Shown: positions 13,387 to 16,036 of the stretch, piece after piece
Numbering within the stretch: the stretch's first letter is position 1
How the letters are laid out: every line of letters begins with the position of its first letter
Origin: Rhodobacter sp.
Lineage (GTDB): Bacteria; Pseudomonadota; Alphaproteobacteria; Rhodobacterales; Rhodobacteraceae
Reading direction: 5' to 3'
DNA: 16,036 nt
NCBI GenBank assembly: GCA_020637595.1
Contig: JACKKE010000021.1
Coordinates: 1-16,036, forward strand
Translations under genes and position numbers: made by a program
The notes under the pieces: model-generated
What the model saw: the letters and a program-made list of their open reading frames with translations, nothing else
What the model was told of the DNA's origin: nothing
Database searches by the model: none

Positions 13387-14217
13387 ATGCCCGATACCTA
13401 CACGCCCCCCAAGGTCTGGACCTGGAACAAGGACGGCGGCGGCCGGTTCGCCAGCATCAACCGCCCGATCGCCGGCCCGACCCATGACGCCGAGCTGCCG
13501 ATCGGCCGCCACCCGCTGCAGCTTTATTCGCTGGGCACGCCGAACGGCGTCAAGGTGACGATCATGCTGGAGGAACTGCTGGCCAAGGGGCACGCGGGCG
13601 CGGACTACGACGCCTGGCTGATCAACATCGGACAGGGCGACCAGTTCGGCTCGGATTTCGTGGCGATCAACCCGAATTCCAAGATCCCGGCGATGATGGA
13701 CCGCAGCGGCGATACCCCGGTGCGGCTGTTCGAATCCGGCTCGATCCTGTTCTATCTGGCCGAGAAATTCGGGGAATTCCTGCCCACCGGCGGCGCCGCG
13801 CGGGCCGAGGTGATGAACTGGCTCTTCTGGCAGATGGGGTCTGCGCCCTATCTCGGCGGGGGCTTTGGGCATTTCTACGCCTATGCGCCCGAGAAATGGG
13901 AATACCCGATCAACCGCTTCGCGATGGAGGTCAAGCGCCAGCTCGACGTGCTGGACCGCCAGCTGGCCGAACGCCCGTTCATCGCTGGCGATGCCTATTC
14001 CATCGCGGATATCGCCATCTATCCCTGGTATGGCCGCACGGTCGAGGGGCAGTCCTATGGCGCGGGCGAGTTCCTGGCGGTGCATGAATACACCAATGTC
14101 CAGCGGTGGGCGGCCGAGATTGCCTCACGCCCGGCGGTGATGCGCGGCAAGCGCGTGAACAAGGCCAACCCCGAGGAAGGCATCCGCGAGCGCCACGAGG
14201 CCGCGGACCTCGACTGA
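13387..14217 (+). CDS. yghU: Glutathione-dependent disulfide-bond oxidoreductase (YghU/GST-like)
   Basis: Member of the nu-class glutathione-transferase-like proteins, which bind glutathione and reduce disulfides or organic hydroperoxides; cytoplasmic. The protein has 276 residues. The N-terminal extension VWTWNKDGGGRFASINRPIAG (about 9-29) is characteristic of YghU. It is followed by the thioredoxin-like domain with LGTPNGVKV (glutathione-site Thr and Asn) and SKIPAM, then the helical GST domain with the N-capping segment AGDAYSIADIAIYPW. Two ATGs lie 6 bases apart; AAGGA directly abuts the first (13381) and is 6 bases from the second (13387), so 13387 is chosen. The promoter region carries a perfect palindrome, suggesting dedicated control, perhaps by redox state or metals. 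Confidence 0.93.
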   Translation: MPDTYTPPKVWTWNKDGGGRFASINRPIAGPTHDAELPIGRHPLQLYSLGTPNGVKVTIMLEELLAKGHAGADYDAWLINIGQGDQFGSDFVAINPNSKIPAMMDRSGDTPVRLFESGSILFYLAEKFGEFLPTGGAARAEVMNWLFWQMGSAPYLGGGFGHFYAYAPEKWEYPINRFAMEVKRQLDVLDRQLAERPFIAGDAYSIADIAIYPWYGRTVEGQSYGAGEFLAVHEYTNVQRWAAEIASRPAVMRGKRVNKANPEEGIRERHEAADLD

Positions 14218-14249
14218 GACGGGCGTTGACGCCAAGGCACGGATTGACG

Positions 14250-14271
14250 GGGTGCGGCGCGGTCCGCACCC
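14250..14271. repeat. Intergenic hairpin before the thioesterase gene
   Basis: GGGTGCGG (14250-14257) and CCGCACCC (14264-14271) form a perfect 8-bp stem with a 6-base loop, 32 bases after the upstream stop codon. There is no T-run. It shares the GGTGCG/CGCACC core with the hairpin at 2448-2475. It may attenuate read-through into the next gene. Confidence 0.6.
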
Positions 14272-14296
14272 TGCCGTTCCCCTGGGAGGATCCGCC

Positions 14297-14749
14297 ATGA
14301 CCCCGTTCGAGATGATCAAGGCCCATCTGTCGACCGCCGTGCCCTTTGCCACCTATACCGGCGTGGTGATCGAGACGGTGGGCGACGGCACCGCGCGGGC
14401 CAGCTTGCCGATGCGCAGGGAGGTGTCGAACCACATCGGCACGCCGCACGCGGGTGCGATGTTCACCCTGGGCGAGGCGGTATCCGGCGCGGCGATGGCC
14501 GGGGCCTTTGCCGACACCCTGCTGGGCCTGCGCCCGGTCGCCGCCGAGGCCCGCATCGGCTATCTGAAGGTGGCCAAGGGCGATCTGACGGCCGAGGCCC
14601 GGACCGATCAGGCCCCGGACTCCCTGCGCGCCACGCTGGCGGCCGAGGGCAAGGTCTCGTTCCCGGTTCTGGTCGCCATCACCGACGAAACCGGGGCCGA
14701 GGTGGCACGGATGGAGATCGCCTGGCACGTCAGCCCGGTGCGCGGATGA
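14297..14749 (+). CDS. Hotdog-fold thioesterase (PaaI/DUF4442-like)
   Basis: 150-residue cytoplasmic protein with the single hotdog domain of acyl-CoA thioesterases. ATYTGVVIETVGDGTARASLP is the first strand pair. SNHIGTPHAGAMFTLGEAVSG (about 52-72) is the central helix with the HAGA and GE positions that carry the active site in PaaI-type enzymes. The C-terminal strands are ARIGYLKVAKGDLTAEA and FPVLVAITDETGAEVARM. GGGAGGA stands 6 bases before the ATG at 14297, which makes this start much better than the earlier in-frame ATG at 14252, which lies inside the hairpin. The substrate is unknown. It follows the yghU-type gene by 79 bases with a hairpin between, and may be co-transcribed with it. 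Confidence 0.85.
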   Translation: MTPFEMIKAHLSTAVPFATYTGVVIETVGDGTARASLPMRREVSNHIGTPHAGAMFTLGEAVSGAAMAGAFADTLLGLRPVAAEARIGYLKVAKGDLTAEARTDQAPDSLRATLAAEGKVSFPVLVAITDETGAEVARMEIAWHVSPVRG

Positions 14750-14770
14750 CCCGCCGGCGGCGCGTCCCGC

Positions 14771-14826
14771 CTGTCGGCATTCCGTTACAGATCCGTCGCG
14801 CTGCTGTCGTCAAGGCGCTCTAGGTC
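14771..14826 (+). promoter_or_regulatory. Tandem Pho box (PhoB sites) and -10 upstream of the phoX gene
   Basis: Four half-sites recur at exact 11-base steps: CTGTCGG (14771), CCGTTAC (14782), CCGTCGC (14793) and CTGTCGT (14804). The PhoB consensus is CTGTCAT direct repeats with an 11-base period, and two adjacent boxes are a known arrangement. TAGGTC (14821-14826) is a possible -10 located 10 bases after the last half-site, the distance usual for PhoB-activated promoters without a -35. The start codon follows about 40 bases later. Confidence 0.7.
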
Positions 14827-14867
14827 GCGGGGGCTAGCCACCCCAAAGCAACCCACGGGAGCAAACC

Positions 14868-16036
14868 ATGAGCAACCGCGACAAGACCCCCCTCTCGGCC
14901 GACGAGTGGGACGAGCTGAATTTCCCCCGCCCCGCTGAAAACGATTTCGACCGCGTCGTTGAACGCGCGCTGAACCGCCGCGGCTTCCTGCGTGGCGTCC
15001 TGGCCTTCGGCTCGGGCGCGGCGGTGATGGGCACGCTGTCGCCGCGCGCGGCGCTGGCCTCGACCGTCTCGCGCTTTCCCTTCACCCCGATCGACGCGCA
15101 GACCGACGCGACCGTGCACGTTCCCGCCGGCTATCGCTGGCAGGTGATGGCGCGCTGGGGCGACGCACTGTTCAGCGATGCCGCAGGCTATGATCTGGCC
15201 GAGGGCGGCGCGCTGGCCGCATCGAACCGCATCTTTGGCGAGAACACCGACGGGATGGAAGTGTTCAGCCACCACGGGCACGAGCTGATCGCCGTCAACC
15301 ACGAATACACCAACAACGGCACCAACCTGCCCGCCGCACAGGACGGCACGCCCGCGAATGCCGACGATGTGCGCAAGCTGCAGAACCTGCAGGGCGTCAC
15401 GGTGATGGAGATCACCGAGGGCACGAATGGCTGGGCGATCGCCGTGGACAGCCCGTTCAACCGCCGCATCGACCACAACACGCCGATGCAGCTGGTCGGC
15501 CCTGCCGCCGGCCACGCGCTGCTGCAGACCGCCGCCGACGCCAGCGGCACGCGCCCCCTGGGCACGCTGAACAACTGCGGCTCGGGCAAGACGCCCTGGG
15601 GCACCTATCTGACCTGCGAAGAGAACTTCAACGGCTACTTCGGCGCGACCGGCGACATGCCGGCGGACGAGGTGGTCGCGGCGGGCTATACCCGCTACGG
15701 CATCGGCACGGACGGCTTCGGCTACGATTATCACAAATGGGACGCGCGCTTTGACGTCAGCGCCAACCCCAACGAGCCGCACCGCCACGGCTGGGTCGTG
15801 GAAATCGACCCGGCCAACCCCGCCTCGACCCCGGTCAAGCACACCGGCCTTGGCCGCTTCAAGCACGAAAACGCCGAGGTCGTGGTGGCCCGCGACGGGC
15901 GCATCGTGGTCTATATGGGCGACGATGAGCGCGGCGAGTTCCTGTATAAGTTCGTGTCGAACGGCGTCTACACGCCCGGCGGCGCGACCGAGGGGCTTCT
16001 GGACGACGGCCAGCTCTATGCCGCGCGGTTCAACGA
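14868..16036 (+). CDS. phoX: PhoX-type alkaline phosphatase (C-terminus beyond window)
   Basis: Extracytoplasmic phosphomonoesterase of the PhoX (DUF839) family, a calcium- and iron-dependent enzyme that releases phosphate from organic esters during phosphate starvation. 389 residues are visible without a stop; the family is typically about 600-700 residues, so a large part is missing at the edge. An unusually long n-region leads to a Tat motif NRRGFLRG (37-44) and cleavage around ALA-ST (64). In the enzyme part, LNNCGSGKTPWGTYLTCEEN (about 234-253) contains the conserved Cys237 of the iron-binding motif and the TPWGT/CEEN signature, and KHENAEVVV and MGDDERGEFLYKF are further PhoX stretches. 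GGGAG lies 6 bases before the ATG. The Pho-box array upstream supports control by PhoB. Confidence 0.94.
   Translation, partial: MSNRDKTPLSADEWDELNFPRPAENDFDRVVERALNRRGFLRGVLAFGSGAAVMGTLSPRAALASTVSRFPFTPIDAQTDATVHVPAGYRWQVMARWGDALFSDAAGYDLAEGGALAASNRIFGENTDGMEVFSHHGHELIAVNHEYTNNGTNLPAAQDGTPANADDVRKLQNLQGVTVMEITEGTNGWAIAVDSPFNRRIDHNTPMQLVGPAAGHALLQTAADASGTRPLGTLNNCGSGKTPWGTYLTCEENFNGYFGATGDMPADEVVAAGYTRYGIGTDGFGYDYHKWDARFDVSANPNEPHRHGWVVEIDPANPASTPVKHTGLGRFKHENAEVVVARDGRIVVYMGDDERGEFLYKFVSNGVYTPGGATEGLLDDGQLYAARFN

Noticed and set aside
14820..15866. 348-codon minus-strand open frame opposite phoX
   Set aside because: Shadow of phoX, whose plus-strand frame has a Tat signal, PhoX motifs and a Pho box.
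1..16036. CRISPR arrays, insertion sequences, prophage or rRNA genes
   Set aside because: No spaced repeats, transposase, phage genes or rRNA sequence are seen anywhere in the window.

Overview
The window is high-GC DNA with gene content, lipobox and Tat signals, and a hom-glpX-recJ order typical of a Rhodobacteraceae-like alphaproteobacterium (the Rhodobacter/Paracoccus group in the broad sense). The taxon is inferred from protein character and synteny only; no 16S or other marker is present. Coding density is normal, no gene-free stretch exceeds about 200 bases, and I see no mobile element, prophage or CRISPR array.

Layout. Bases 1-583 (minus strand) hold a TetR-family repressor cut by the window edge. 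In front of it lie a likely operator palindrome and an 11-bp tandem repeat. On the plus strand follow a small lipoprotein (758-1051), homoserine dehydrogenase (hom), class II fructose-1,6-bisphosphatase (glpX) and the single-strand exonuclease recJ. The last two overlap by ATGA. A tRNA-Glu(TTC) gene with its own promoter follows at 5470-5544.

From 5749 to 8180 is the most unusual part. A short exported MlaC/Ttg2D-like lipid-binding protein overlaps by ATGA with a 615-residue Tat-type lipoprotein. That lipoprotein carries a DADDTA motif like the catalytic motif of squalene-hopene/class II terpene cyclases, and other traits of alpha/alpha-toroid proteins. A small lipoprotein (8309-8581) and a convergent Tat-exported L,D-transpeptidase (8628-9269, minus) follow.

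Next come a SAM-dependent methyltransferase and a two-domain Fe(III) ABC permease, both minus strand. Divergent from the permease is the Fe(III)-binding periplasmic protein. An imperfect dyad overlaps the -35 element of the latter in the shared promoter region, and no ATPase gene is present. A strong terminator separates this unit from a glutathione-dependent disulfide-bond oxidoreductase (yghU type), whose candidate promoter holds a perfect 16-bp palindrome in MerR-type position. A hotdog thioesterase follows. Last is a PhoX-type alkaline phosphatase, open at the right edge and preceded by four 11-bp-spaced Pho-box half-sites.

Taken together, the window mixes housekeeping genes (amino-acid, carbon and DNA metabolism) with several cell-envelope and nutrient-limitation functions: iron uptake, phosphate scavenging, peptidoglycan cross-linking and probable lipid handling. 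Three proteins carry twin-arginine signals.
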